From: Thalassospira mesophila
GTDB lineage: Bacteria; Pseudomonadota; Alphaproteobacteria; Rhodospirillales; Thalassospiraceae
Reading direction: 5' to 3'
NCBI RefSeq assembly: GCF_002115755.1
Contig: NZ_JFKA01000001.1
Span: forward strand, 310,001-374,000
DNA: 64,000 bases
The number at the start of each line of letters is the position of its first letter. The stretch's first letter is position 1. A program made the position numbers and the translations under genes. The notes below the pieces were generated by a model that saw only the letters and a program-made list of their open reading frames with translations, searched no databases and was not told the DNA's origin. This document shows, in pieces, positions 15,994-25,291 of the stretch.

Positions 15994-17406
15994 GTACCGG
16001 TCTTCAAAGCGGACGATATCGTCTTCGCCAAGATAACTTCCTGATTGAACCTCAATCAATTCAAGCGGAATTTTTCCGGGATTCTCCAGGGCGTGTACTT
16101 CGCCAAGCGGGATGTAAGTGGATTGGTTTTCGCCAAGAAGGATTGTTTTTTCCCCAATCGTTACTTTGGCGGTGCCACTTACGACAATCCAGTGTTCGGC
16201 CCGGTGATGATGCATTTGAACCGAGAGCTTTTCGCCCGGCTTCACCGTAATGCGTTTAACCTGGTATCGTGCCCCTTGATCGACAGAATCATATTTGCCC
16301 CAGGGGCGGTAAACCTCGCGATGATCGTTTTGTTCGCGCCGGTTTTGCTCTTTAAGTTTGGCAACGATGTTTTTAACATCTTGAACTTTGTCTTTGGCGG
16401 CGACCATTACGGCGTCTTTGGTTTCCACAATCACGACGTCTTGCACACCTACGGCAGTGACAAGCCGGGATGTCGAATGTATGTAGCTGTTACTTACCTG
16501 ATCGGTAATCACGTCACCAACACACACATTTCCATTCGGGCACTGGTCTTTGAGTTGCCATAACGCGGACCACGATCCAATATCGCTCCATTCGATATTC
16601 ATGGGAATAACAGCAGCGTTTTGTGTGCGTTCCATTAGCGCATAGTCAATGGAAATATCTTTCACCTTGGCGAAACTCTCGGCATCAATACGAATGAAAT
16701 CAAGGTCTGTTGTTGCCTGCTCAAGGCTGGTACGGCAAGTTTCTACCAACTCTGGCTCGTATTTTGTCAATTCATCGATAAATACCGATGCTTTGAACAT
16801 AAAGATCCCGCTATTCCAGCAGAACTCGTCCGATCGAATGTAGCTTTCGGCAACGTCCTGATCAGGCTTTTCGGTAAATGCCTTCACATCAAAGGTGTTA
16901 TCGGCGATGGAAGTGAGCGCCGCACCCTTTTGGATGTAACCATATCCCGTTTCAGGATAAACAGGCTGAATACCGAAGCAGACTATTTTTCCTGCATTCG
17001 CGGCCTTGGTTCCCTCTTCGATATAGGCAGCAAATTTTCTCGCATCACTGATGAAATGATCGGCGGGCATCACCAGAAGGATCGGATCGGGTGATGCCTC
17101 GTGAGATAATGCGTGGAGAGCAGCCAATGTAATAGCTGGCGCCGTGTTGTGCGATAGAGGTTCCAACAAGATATCCGCGTTTGAAACGTTGGCTTCACGA
17201 ATTTGCTCGGCAGCTAAAAAGCGATGATCTTCATTGCAAATCACAATCGGGCAATGACTGGATATTTGGACCCCACGTACAAGTGTAGCTTGAATCATCG
17301 TTTCTTCGGCAGAGACAAGCGAAAGAAATTGCTTGGGATAGCTTTTACGGGATAGAGGCCACAAACGGGAACCTGACCCACCGCTTAGGATAATCGGAAT
17401 AATCAT
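15976..17406 (-). CDS. manC: Mannose-1-phosphate guanylyltransferase / mannose-6-phosphate isomerase
   Basis: A 476-residue bifunctional type II enzyme that makes GDP-mannose from mannose-1-phosphate and GTP and isomerises fructose-6-phosphate to mannose-6-phosphate. The nucleotidyltransferase signature SGGSGSRLWPLSRKSYPKQF lies at residues 8-27. The C-terminal cupin/PMI domain (about 360-476) has MHHHRAEHWIVVSG, YIPLGEVHALENPG and LIEVQSG. Length equals the family norm. It is the last gene of the minus-strand EPS operon, 10 bases after wecB. A phosphomannomutase needed between the two activities is not in the window and must be elsewhere. Confidence 0.96.
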   Translation of the reverse strand: MIIPIILSGGSGSRLWPLSRKSYPKQFLSLVSAEETMIQATLVRGVQISSHCPIVICNEDHRFLAAEQIREANVSNADILLEPLSHNTAPAITLAALHALSHEASPDPILLVMPADHFISDARKFAAYIEEGTKAANAGKIVCFGIQPVYPETGYGYIQKGAALTSIADNTFDVKAFTEKPDQDVAESYIRSDEFCWNSGIFMFKASVFIDELTKYEPELVETCRTSLEQATTDLDFIRIDAESFAKVKDISIDYALMERTQNAAVIPMNIEWSDIGSWSALWQLKDQCPNGNVCVGDVITDQVSNSYIHSTSRLVTAVGVQDVVIVETKDAVMVAAKDKVQDVKNIVAKLKEQNRREQNDHREVYRPWGKYDSVDQGARYQVKRITVKPGEKLSVQMHHHRAEHWIVVSGTAKVTIGEKTILLGENQSTYIPLGEVHALENPGKIPLELIEVQSGSYLGEDDIVRFEDRYGRSPL

Positions 17407-17416
17407 TGGCCCACCC

Positions 17417-18526
17417 TCACTTGCGCGACATCAAGAATGAAACTATTCGTTTCGCTGCGTGTCCGTCTCCGTATGGATTGCTTCCATACGTCATTTTTTG
17501 ATAGCTGGCAGAATTTTCCAATAGTTCAGTTGTTTTTTCTACAATTCTCTGTTTGTTTGTGCCGACAATCTCAATGCACCCTGCGTCAACTGCTTCCGGA
17601 CGTTCAGTGAATTGTCTCATTACAAGAACGGGTTTATTTAAAGAAGGAGCTTCTTCTTGAATCCCCCCCGAATCAGTTAAAATAATATCAACATTTTTCA
17701 TCAAATAAATAAAATCAAAATAGTCCTGAGGTGATAATATTTTTATTTGATTGTTTTTATTTAATATCTCTTTGGCAAGGTCGGCAGCTAACGGATTTGA
17801 ATGCAAAGCGTAAAAAATGTCTACGTCTTTCTTCATTTCAGTTATTTCATTTAAAGCAAGGCAAATATTTTTTATTCCGTCGCCAAAATTTTCCCGTCTA
17901 TGTGATGTGACTAGAATGTTTTTCTTGTTTTTTCGAATTTTTGGTCCACTATAAGAAAATACAGATTCATCATCTGTTATTTTTGTAGCCAAAAACAGTG
18001 CATCAATAACAGTATTACCAGTTACCAGAATTGATTCGTCACTTACATTTTCATTAATTAAATTTAGCCGCGATTTCTCCGTTGGTGCGAAATGATATTT
18101 GGAAACAGATGATATAAGCTTTCTGTTCCCTTCTTCGGGCCACGGAGAAGATATGTTGCCCGTTCTTAGGCCAGCTTCGACATGTGCTACATCTATTTTA
18201 TTATAAAATCCTGCCAGACACCCGGCCAGAGAACTTGTTGTATCGCCATGGACAAGAACAATGTCCGGCCTTTGCTCGTTTAGGATAGGCTCAAGACCCA
18301 TAATTATATTTGATAGAAGCTGACTGATTCTGAACGAAGACGCACGTGCTTCAATATTTAAATAATTGGATATGTTAAAATTTTTTAAAATGTTTGAAGC
18401 TAAATCTGTATGCTGACCAGTAAGACATGTTATATTTTCTATGTTGGGGTTTTTATTTAATTCTAAAATAACCGGAGCAAGTTTAATAGCTTCAGGGCGT
18501 GTTCCTATAATAGTTAGAACTTTCAC
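17417..18526 (-). CDS. wecB: UDP-N-acetylglucosamine 2-epimerase (non-hydrolysing)
   Basis: A 369-residue enzyme interconverting UDP-GlcNAc and UDP-ManNAc. Family residues are all visible: GTRPEAIKLAPVI (8-20), VHGDTTSSLAG (about 92-102, catalytic Asp), HVEAGLRTG (about 114-122), PEEGNRKLIS and TSHRRENFGDG (His). GGIQEEAP near residue 282 is the UDP-binding loop. It supplies ManNAc, or a derivative, for the EPS unit; no UDP-ManNAc dehydrogenase (wecC) is present, so the residue may remain neutral. Its ATG overlaps the stop of the upstream glycosyltransferase by four bases. Confidence 0.95.
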   Translation of the reverse strand: MKVLTIIGTRPEAIKLAPVILELNKNPNIENITCLTGQHTDLASNILKNFNISNYLNIEARASSFRISQLLSNIIMGLEPILNEQRPDIVLVHGDTTSSLAGCLAGFYNKIDVAHVEAGLRTGNISSPWPEEGNRKLISSVSKYHFAPTEKSRLNLINENVSDESILVTGNTVIDALFLATKITDDESVFSYSGPKIRKNKKNILVTSHRRENFGDGIKNICLALNEITEMKKDVDIFYALHSNPLAADLAKEILNKNNQIKILSPQDYFDFIYLMKNVDIILTDSGGIQEEAPSLNKPVLVMRQFTERPEAVDAGCIEIVGTNKQRIVEKTTELLENSASYQKMTYGSNPYGDGHAAKRIVSFLMSRK

Positions 18527-19737
18527 GACGATTGTTCCTTGTTCAGAGTTTCACGATATATTTGCAGCGTAGCACAAGCTATCGCCTGCCAGCTTAAATT
18601 CTTAGCTGTTTTGTGTCCTTCGTTGGTCATACTGTCAACTTCACCTGACGGTAGTTGATATATTTTCATTATGGACTTATATATCTGTACCGGATCTCCA
18701 GGAGGAATGAGTAAACCATTTATATTATCGTGAATTAACTCTGGCATACCACCCACATTTGTCGAGATTACAGGTGTTCCTGTTGCCATGGATTCCACGG
18801 CGGACAACGAAACTGCTTCCATCAAAGACGGTATAATTGAAATATTTGATAGATTGTAAAGGGTAGCCATCTGGGTAATATCACAATTACCAAGTTTAAC
18901 TATTTGGGATGGATTCGGAGCGTTTGATATTAAATTTTCTATTTCGTGAACATATGCCGGAAATCCATTGTAATCACTTCCTGCAAATAAAAATTTAAAA
19001 TGAGACGGATATTTATTTTCTATAATTGATTTGATTAAAAAAATTACTCCTTTAGTTGGCGCCCATCTTCTGGGGCAAAGAATTAAAAAATCTTGATCGG
19101 TAAATCCAAAATTTTGGCGGGATGCAGAAATTCTTCTTTTTTCCCATTTATAGAAAAGGTCAGGACTCACACCGTTATATATGGTAACGGAATTTATGTC
19201 AGGCAGACGTGGCGTCAATTCTGTGCTCGGGCCGATGATGAATTTATAATGAGATAAAAGATGTCGTAATAGAAACCTACCGAACCAACTTTTCTGAAAA
19301 TAAAGATATTCTCCTGTATGGTTGGTCAAGATGCAGGGAATTCCATGGCGAGCTGCTAGTTTGCTTGCCCCCATGCTGGAAGTGAAGTCATGTTGATGTA
19401 GTATGTCAATTTTGCTTTTTTTGATATGTGAGGAAATTTGTTTTGCGGATAAATTAAATGACAGCTTTTTGAGAAAGGAAAACAAAAAACCTATTTTTGG
19501 CAAATCCATGTGATTTTCCAGAAGCCTCACAATTTTTGCGTATTTTATATTAATGTGTATTATTTGTACGTTTTCATGAATTAAGTCTTGCGTATTGGAT
19601 TCGATAACATGGGTTGGAACAAATATAGTTACGGAATGCCCCATTTTTCCGAATTCAGAACTGATGAATCTGATGTGATTTTCAACTCCTCCGATATTAT
19701 TGGTTGGTGAGAAAGTTGAAAGAAATGCTATATTCAT
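18523..19737 (-). CDS. Glycosyltransferase family 4 (GT-B)
   Basis: A 404-residue cytoplasmic GT-B enzyme. The N-terminal acceptor domain starts NIAFLSTFSPTNNIGGVENH. The donor domain has the E-x7-E signature in EAVSLSAVESMATGTPVIST (about residues 305-324), with GGMPELI following. It adds one sugar to the lipid-linked EPS repeat; donor and linkage cannot be read from the sequence. It is part of the minus-strand EPS operon, adjacent to the next GT upstream with no gap and overlapping wecB by four bases. Confidence 0.88.
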   Translation of the reverse strand: MNIAFLSTFSPTNNIGGVENHIRFISSEFGKMGHSVTIFVPTHVIESNTQDLIHENVQIIHINIKYAKIVRLLENHMDLPKIGFLFSFLKKLSFNLSAKQISSHIKKSKIDILHQHDFTSSMGASKLAARHGIPCILTNHTGEYLYFQKSWFGRFLLRHLLSHYKFIIGPSTELTPRLPDINSVTIYNGVSPDLFYKWEKRRISASRQNFGFTDQDFLILCPRRWAPTKGVIFLIKSIIENKYPSHFKFLFAGSDYNGFPAYVHEIENLISNAPNPSQIVKLGNCDITQMATLYNLSNISIIPSLMEAVSLSAVESMATGTPVISTNVGGMPELIHDNINGLLIPPGDPVQIYKSIMKIYQLPSGEVDSMTNEGHKTAKNLSWQAIACATLQIYRETLNKEQSS

Positions 19738-20811
19738 TTATTTTTCCTTTAGAGTGGAATAAATGATATTTGCTGAATCGGCCCAGGTGAATCTTTTTGC
19801 GTTCTCATAACCTTTTTTAATGAGAGATTTACGATATTTTTCGTCCGAAATCATTCTTGTAATACCGTTTTTTATATTATCGATGTTGTTAGGGTCTATA
19901 TAAGCGACGGAATCTTTTGCAATTTCGTTATAAACAGCAATATCAGATGCGATAACCGGACATCCTGCGACCTGGGCTTCGATAATTGGAAGGCCAAATC
20001 CTTCGTAGGTCGATGTTGAAACAAAACATGTTGATTTTGCATATAAACTTGCCAACTCAGAGTCCGATATCCGTCCTAATACAACGATATGATCCTTTTT
20101 TTTGTAATTATGAATTTGTTCCTGAAACATAACTGTGTCATAACCAGAGCCAACTATATAAAAATATACGTTATTATCCGTTAGCTCATTAAAAGCAGCC
20201 AGGGCTGCTGTAATATTTTTTTGTGGATTGTTGGTTGCTACAAATAATATTATTTTTTCTTTTTGAGTATGATCTATATTGTTAGGTGTGGAGAATATTG
20301 GGGATGGAGCATTGTAAACTACTTGTATGTTGGGTTCAAAAATTTTGTAAATTTTACATATTTCGTTTCTGGAAAAACAACTTACAGTAAATAATTTCTT
20401 GGCTCGGGGAACTGCATTTTTTAATAAATTCTTATAATAAAAAGAAAATGATTTGCGAAAATTATTATCATTGACGTGATAGCTGACATCATGCAGGACT
20501 AATGCAACATGATTGCAAAATAGTGGTGCCGTATTGCATAAATTTAATAATATATAGTTTCTTTTTGTTGATAAATATATTGGTAATGTTAACTGTTCCC
20601 ACAAATGTCCTGTCAATGTTCCAATTTTTTTTGCGTCGAGAAGGTATGCTATTTCAGGATGAACGACATTTTGGGGTGATAAAAAAATTATGTTCTTGTC
20701 AATATCCTTTAGTTTCTTTGTCATCTCAATAGCATATCTTTGAACTCCCGTGATTTCTTGTGTTAAGAAGCGACAATTTACGAATATCTCAGGTGAATTT
20801 AATCGGGGCAT
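19738..20811 (-). CDS. Glycosyltransferase family 4 (GT-B)
   Basis: A 357-residue GT-B enzyme. The N-terminus IFVNCRFLTQEITGVQRYA is the typical GT4 'TGVQRY' start. The donor site carries TSTYEGFGLPIIEAQVAGCP, followed by VIASD, with the E-x7-E glutamates. I place the start at the ATG at 20811; a GTG at 20886 gives 25 extra hydrophobic residues that overlap the upstream gene and do not fit the family. The gene overlaps the end of wzy by 23 bases. Donor sugar unknown. Confidence 0.82.
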   Translation of the reverse strand: MPRLNSPEIFVNCRFLTQEITGVQRYAIEMTKKLKDIDKNIIFLSPQNVVHPEIAYLLDAKKIGTLTGHLWEQLTLPIYLSTKRNYILLNLCNTAPLFCNHVALVLHDVSYHVNDNNFRKSFSFYYKNLLKNAVPRAKKLFTVSCFSRNEICKIYKIFEPNIQVVYNAPSPIFSTPNNIDHTQKEKIILFVATNNPQKNITAALAAFNELTDNNVYFYIVGSGYDTVMFQEQIHNYKKKDHIVVLGRISDSELASLYAKSTCFVSTSTYEGFGLPIIEAQVAGCPVIASDIAVYNEIAKDSVAYIDPNNIDNIKNGITRMISDEKYRKSLIKKGYENAKRFTWADSANIIYSTLKEK

Positions 20812-22012
20812 ATTTTGTCTCGTAATAATAGTGCCAAGCGAATGCTGAGAAATACCAAATATGAAAATAAAACAATTCAGGGACACTGACCATTAATATT
20901 ATATATGAAGTTATGAGTGCGATACTTACCGCAATTTTATCCTCCTCTCCTGACCTTAACAAACGATTACAGGGAAAAAGCATCAAAAAAGTGACTGTCA
21001 GGAACCCAAAGATCCCTGTATTAAAAAGTGATGTGGATAAGTAATCGGTTGAACGCACGGTTCCAAAACCGTGCCCAAAGAAAATTTCTATAAAATTTGA
21101 ATCTAACCAGGAAGAAAAGTGAGCAACGAAAAAGTTTAAGCGGTCTGTGCCAGATACGCCGTGACCGGAAATTTTATATAAGAAAGATTCAATAATATAA
21201 TTAGCTTCGTTTTTAAATATTATGTATGCGATGGAAGCTATGGTCAAAGACGTCGCCACGTAATATATGCTTCTTTTTGCAATAATAAATAAAAGTACAG
21301 CTATTCCAAAAATGGCTGTAGACGAGTTAGATAGCATCAATAATATAAAGCAAGGAATCCAAGTTTTTTCTTTTAAAACGAAATAGTATACCATAAATGG
21401 TGAAATCGTGTAGGCAAGCATCGAGGGTTCACCAGATAATGATTTTACCCTAAAAAGAGTTTGTCCTGAAATTGTATATAGCTGCAATAGCCCATACGTA
21501 AAGTCATCTCCTGTTATTCTGTTTGATATAAAGTCGCCAAAATTTTTGAATATGATGAAGTAGAAAAATTCGTAAAAACCAAATGCAATGTAAAAAAGCA
21601 ATCCTATCTTTGTTATTTTTTTTACATTATCGACTTCAATGTTTGATTTTAACTCATGATACAGTACTAAAAAAAATATTATACAGGTAAACAAGTAAGC
21701 AGACTGCGTGATGACAGAGTTTCGTATTCCGAAGGTGCTGTCATCAGACAAAAAGCGAATCAACGTAGAGTAATGATTTGTAAATATATTCTGAGATACA
21801 ACGGCAATCGATTGCCATATGAAAAACAGGAAAAATGTTAAAACTAACTTCACGGTAATTGAAGAGAATCTTTTAGGCGCGCTTATTGCCAATGCTATAA
21901 ATGTTAAAAGTGTAGTTATGTTTGGAATTAGCAATCCTTTTATTTCTGTGCTCAGCACAAATGACTGTATATTCATGAAAAATAAAGTGCAGAAGAGAAA
22001 TAATTTTCTCAT
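20789..22012 (-). CDS. wzy: Wzy-like polysaccharide polymerase, polytopic membrane protein
   Basis: A 407-residue protein with about ten or more predicted membrane helices and little recognisable sequence motif, as is usual for Wzy. Large loops occur near residues 165-185 and 270-315 (KISGHGVSGTDRLNFFVAHF and FGHGFGTVRSTDY). The G-H-G-x-G-T loop resembles Wzy-type catalytic loops. Its location among glycosyltransferases and downstream of wzx supports a block polymerase. The ATG overlaps the stop of the upstream glycosyltransferase (ATGA). A separate ligase-type protein lies near 12 kb. Confidence 0.75.
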   Translation of the reverse strand: MRKLFLFCTLFFMNIQSFVLSTEIKGLLIPNITTLLTFIALAISAPKRFSSITVKLVLTFFLFFIWQSIAVVSQNIFTNHYSTLIRFLSDDSTFGIRNSVITQSAYLFTCIIFFLVLYHELKSNIEVDNVKKITKIGLLFYIAFGFYEFFYFIIFKNFGDFISNRITGDDFTYGLLQLYTISGQTLFRVKSLSGEPSMLAYTISPFMVYYFVLKEKTWIPCFILLMLSNSSTAIFGIAVLLFIIAKRSIYYVATSLTIASIAYIIFKNEANYIIESFLYKISGHGVSGTDRLNFFVAHFSSWLDSNFIEIFFGHGFGTVRSTDYLSTSLFNTGIFGFLTVTFLMLFPCNRLLRSGEEDKIAVSIALITSYIILMVSVPELFYFHIWYFSAFAWHYYYETKYAPIKFT

Positions 22013-23208
22013 TTGTAAAAATCATCCAGTGTTTTATTGTATATTTCCATATATTTATTTTTCCAATCCCTCACTTTTGTGTAATGCAAGCCTTTTTCTT
22101 GAGCGTTTAAGCTAAGCTTATTATATTTTTCCACGTTTTGAATTAATTTATATATTTTATCAGACAAGTCCCCATTCTTTTTTGGGTCAAATATAAAACC
22201 ATTTATCTCATTGTCTATCATCTCGGGGATTCCACCTTTATTTGATCCTATAACTGGACGCCCGTAGATGAAAGACTCGAAAACAACACCGGGAAGCGTG
22301 TCTGGCCAAATCGATGGTACGATACAGCAGTCTATTCGTTCGAAAAATTCTTTCGGTATTGTCTGACCTATGAATTTAATATTATCGGGAATATTTCTTT
22401 TGAGGGTTTCAATATACTGTTTATCTCCAGAACCGGCAATTAATAAATTTACACCTTTATCCGTTATCCGTGAAAATTCATTGATTAGCAGCTCTACGCC
22501 TTTTGCTTCATTGATGGCACCTATAAATCCGAATGTAGAAGCTTTGGCGGAGCTATAAATTCTTCTTTTATGTATGCTGCGTTTGTTTTGTATGGTGAAT
22601 TCCAAGGGAACTGATTTATAATATCCAAGATTTCTGTGCCGGTCTAATATGTTTTTGCTAACACCAAGGACTGCTGTTACTTTCTCACTTTTTATTTTGT
22701 GCCTGTATTTAAATATCTTACATGTAGTGCACTGTTTTTCGCATTGACATCTGTTTTTAAACATATTTGCATTCAGGCACACATTGTACAAATCATGTAA
22801 AACTTGAATTACCGGGATATTCAAACTGTTCAACATATCAATCAAGGTGGCGCCAAATCCGGATATGTTGTGGATTGAAACAATATCCGGGTTTTCTGAT
22901 TTTAAAATATCTCGAATGTCTCGCCTTTTAAATATGTTGAAGCCTTCTATCAAATGCCAAACAACTTTTGTTATGCGGTTCCGTCTTTTTTTGTAGTTGC
23001 TGTTATAAATATTTCTCTGTTGAACTCGATGCACCTTCACATTATCAATATAATCTATGCGTTCTTTTCCTGTGGTTGTCGTAATTACAACCACCTCATT
23101 TTCTTCTTTTAAAGCATCAATTAATGTTTTGAGGCTTATTTCAAGCCCTCCCCCTATGTCTGGATAATAGAGAGAATTAATGAACAGTATCTTCATTTTC
23201 TTGAACAT
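22009..23208 (-). CDS. Glycosyltransferase family 4 with cysteine-rich insert
   Basis: A 399-residue GT-B glycosyltransferase. It starts MFKKMKILFINSLYYPDIGG; the true start could be the internal ATG (MKILFIN). The donor motif is PSIWPDTLPGVVFESFIYGR, then PVIGSNKGG. Near residues 145-170 an unusual insert carries five closely spaced cysteines (CLNANMFKNRCQCEKQCTTC), as in some GT4 enzymes that may bind zinc. It belongs to the EPS operon and overlaps wzy by four bases. Donor not determinable. Confidence 0.85.
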   Translation of the reverse strand: MFKKMKILFINSLYYPDIGGGLEISLKTLIDALKEENEVVVITTTTGKERIDYIDNVKVHRVQQRNIYNSNYKKRRNRITKVVWHLIEGFNIFKRRDIRDILKSENPDIVSIHNISGFGATLIDMLNSLNIPVIQVLHDLYNVCLNANMFKNRCQCEKQCTTCKIFKYRHKIKSEKVTAVLGVSKNILDRHRNLGYYKSVPLEFTIQNKRSIHKRRIYSSAKASTFGFIGAINEAKGVELLINEFSRITDKGVNLLIAGSGDKQYIETLKRNIPDNIKFIGQTIPKEFFERIDCCIVPSIWPDTLPGVVFESFIYGRPVIGSNKGGIPEMIDNEINGFIFDPKKNGDLSDKIYKLIQNVEKYNKLSLNAQEKGLHYTKVRDWKNKYMEIYNKTLDDFYK

Positions 23209-23252
23209 AAATTTCCTAGTTTAATTTTTTATTTTATTTGTTTCATGATTTT

Positions 23253-24179
23253 TTATTTCTCGGGCGGTTCTGCTGATTTTTCTTTAGGCGACCGTGCTTT
23301 AATATAGTAAAACAATCCTTTACAGAATCCTCGCGACGCTGCAACTCCATGACGTGGACCTAATTTCATCCACCCTAAAGTGTTTATCAAGAAGCTCAAA
23401 ATTAAAATAAACTTTTTTGAAAACTTTACGTTCAGGTTTAAGTATTCGGATATGTCCCTTGCTAAAAAGAATTTATTCCTTACTGTGTAATAAATTTTCC
23501 AGGGGGCGAGAGGGGATTCCCTATTGTCTATTAGTTTTCGTATGATGGCGTTGTGCAAGTATATGATGTTTGTGTGAAGGGATGCTTTTAAACCAAAGAG
23601 ATGATCGTCACTCGTAATAAAATAATTTGAAGATGGAAAACCAACTTTTTCTACTATATCAGCACTTACAAGCATACCTTCGAAGCATGCGACATTAGAA
23701 AAATAATATTCTTTTCCATTTTGAAAAGACTTTCCCCGAAGAGGAGACGATGCCCCTGTGTATATATCGATATTTTCTTCTAAAATATAATCGGTTCCAT
23801 CATTGAAAACTCGTCTCGGATGAATACAATGAGATATAGAGCGCCACTTGAGCATTTCTTGCAAACAGTCCTTTTCAGGTGCAACATCATCATCCATAAC
23901 CCATATCCACTTTGCTCCAGCCTGAACCGCTTTTTTCAACCCTTCATGAAATCCTCCTGCTCCACCAGAATTTTTCTCCATACGATAATATTTTATTGGC
24001 GTAATATTATCGTTCGTTTGATCTTTAAAAAGATCGGCGGTGCCGTCTGTCGAAGCGTTGTCTATTATTATGATTTCATCAATTTGATGACTTTGATCTT
24101 TTAATGATGATATGGTTCTAAGCAGTAAATATTTTCTATTGTAAGTGACGACAACAGCGACGATTTTATCAATAGTCAT
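23253..24179 (-). CDS. Glycosyltransferase family 2, probable galactofuranosyltransferase
   Basis: A 308-residue GT-A enzyme. VAVVVTYNRKYLLLRTISSL and IIIIDNASTDGTADLF (about 32-47) are the GT2 start. NSGGAGGFHEG (about 73-83) and WIWVMDDDVAP (about 91-101), with its Asp-rich metal motif, match GlfT1-type galactofuranosyltransferases. It directly follows glf, which makes UDP-galactofuranose, and overlaps it by four bases. This supports transfer of Galf to the EPS repeat. Rhamnosyltransferases share similar motifs, so the donor remains an inference. Confidence 0.82.
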   Translation of the reverse strand: MTIDKIVAVVVTYNRKYLLLRTISSLKDQSHQIDEIIIIDNASTDGTADLFKDQTNDNITPIKYYRMEKNSGGAGGFHEGLKKAVQAGAKWIWVMDDDVAPEKDCLQEMLKWRSISHCIHPRRVFNDGTDYILEENIDIYTGASSPLRGKSFQNGKEYYFSNVACFEGMLVSADIVEKVGFPSSNYFITSDDHLFGLKASLHTNIIYLHNAIIRKLIDNRESPLAPWKIYYTVRNKFFLARDISEYLNLNVKFSKKFILILSFLINTLGWMKLGPRHGVAASRGFCKGLFYYIKARSPKEKSAEPPEK

Positions 24180-25291
24180 GGTAATTTCCTGAAAATAGCT
24201 AAAGATTGGGCCACAGCCTGATCCATGTTATAGTACTGATAGTTTCCAAGCCGACCCGCAAAAATTACAGTATCAGATATTTCTTTAGCTTTATCATCAT
24301 AACGCCCATACAATCTTCTGTTTTCTTCACTTGGTATTGGATAATACGGGATTGTTTTTCCAGAAATGTGGGGGATGGGATATTCCGTTATAGTCGTTGT
24401 GTGAGTATGTTTCTGTCCTGTAAGCCATTTTTGTTCAGTAATGCGCGTGTAATTATAATCGTTGGGGTAGTTAATTACTGCGGCATCTTGAAACTTATTT
24501 TGATCGTGCGTTTGTATATTGAAGTTAAGGCTCCGGTATGGCAATTGACCTTGTGAATAGTTAAAAAATTCGTCGATGGGTCCTGTAAAAATGATTCGCT
24601 TGTACTGAATTTCTTCTTTCACGTCCTGCCAATTGGTATTTAACATAACACGAATGTTTGGTTGTGCTAACATTCGGCGTATCATGTTTGTATATCCGTA
24701 TTGTGGCATAGCCTGATAAGTATCCTGAAAATATCTATCATCACGTGAAGCGAGTACTGGAACACGTGCTGTGACCGCAGGTGAGAGGTCTTCTGGATTT
24801 ACGCCCCACTGTTTTCGAGTATAAGATTCAAAAACGTTGCGATAAATATAATCTGCAAGGAAGTTAAGGTCGGTATCCTCAACTTCACGCAATTTTAATA
24901 TTGGAACACGCGCGCCATATCCATATTCAGTGATCAGTTTATCTCCGAGGCGGGCGGCCATTTGCGTGGGGAACAGTTTGTTTATTGTATTAAGGTTGAA
25001 CGGGATTGGCACCAGTTGGCCTTCGACTGATGCCAAAACTTTATGATAATAAGGACACCATGATGTGAAGTGTGACAAATAGTTGAAAACCTCGTCACTA
25101 TTGGTATGGAAGATATGGGGTCCATATTTGTGTGTCAGTATTCCATACTCGTTATATTCATCGTAAACATTGCCCCCAATATGATCACGTTGATCGATAA
25201 TCAGGACGCTTTCGCGTCGTTGACTTGCTATGCGTTCTGCAAGTGTGGATCCTGTTAATCCTGCCCCTACGATCAACCAGTCTGTGTACAT
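24176..25291 (-). CDS. glf: UDP-galactopyranose mutase
   Basis: A 371-residue FAD enzyme that contracts UDP-Galp to UDP-Galf. The Rossmann motif GAGLTGSTLAERIA starts at residue 8, and IDQRDHIGGNVYDE and HKYGPHIFHTN follow. Active-site segments YTRKQWGVNP and YTRITEQKWL are present. GRLGNYQYYNMDQAVAQSL near the C-terminus closes the FAD site. Start chosen at the ATG at 25291 because AGGAAAG stands upstream and the chain then begins MYTDWLIVGAG; the next in-frame ATG upstream (25309) is unlikely. It overlaps the 3' end of wzx by 19 bases. Confidence 0.96.
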   Translation of the reverse strand: MYTDWLIVGAGLTGSTLAERIASQRRESVLIIDQRDHIGGNVYDEYNEYGILTHKYGPHIFHTNSDEVFNYLSHFTSWCPYYHKVLASVEGQLVPIPFNLNTINKLFPTQMAARLGDKLITEYGYGARVPILKLREVEDTDLNFLADYIYRNVFESYTRKQWGVNPEDLSPAVTARVPVLASRDDRYFQDTYQAMPQYGYTNMIRRMLAQPNIRVMLNTNWQDVKEEIQYKRIIFTGPIDEFFNYSQGQLPYRSLNFNIQTHDQNKFQDAAVINYPNDYNYTRITEQKWLTGQKHTHTTTITEYPIPHISGKTIPYYPIPSEENRRLYGRYDDKAKEISDTVIFAGRLGNYQYYNMDQAVAQSLAIFRKLP

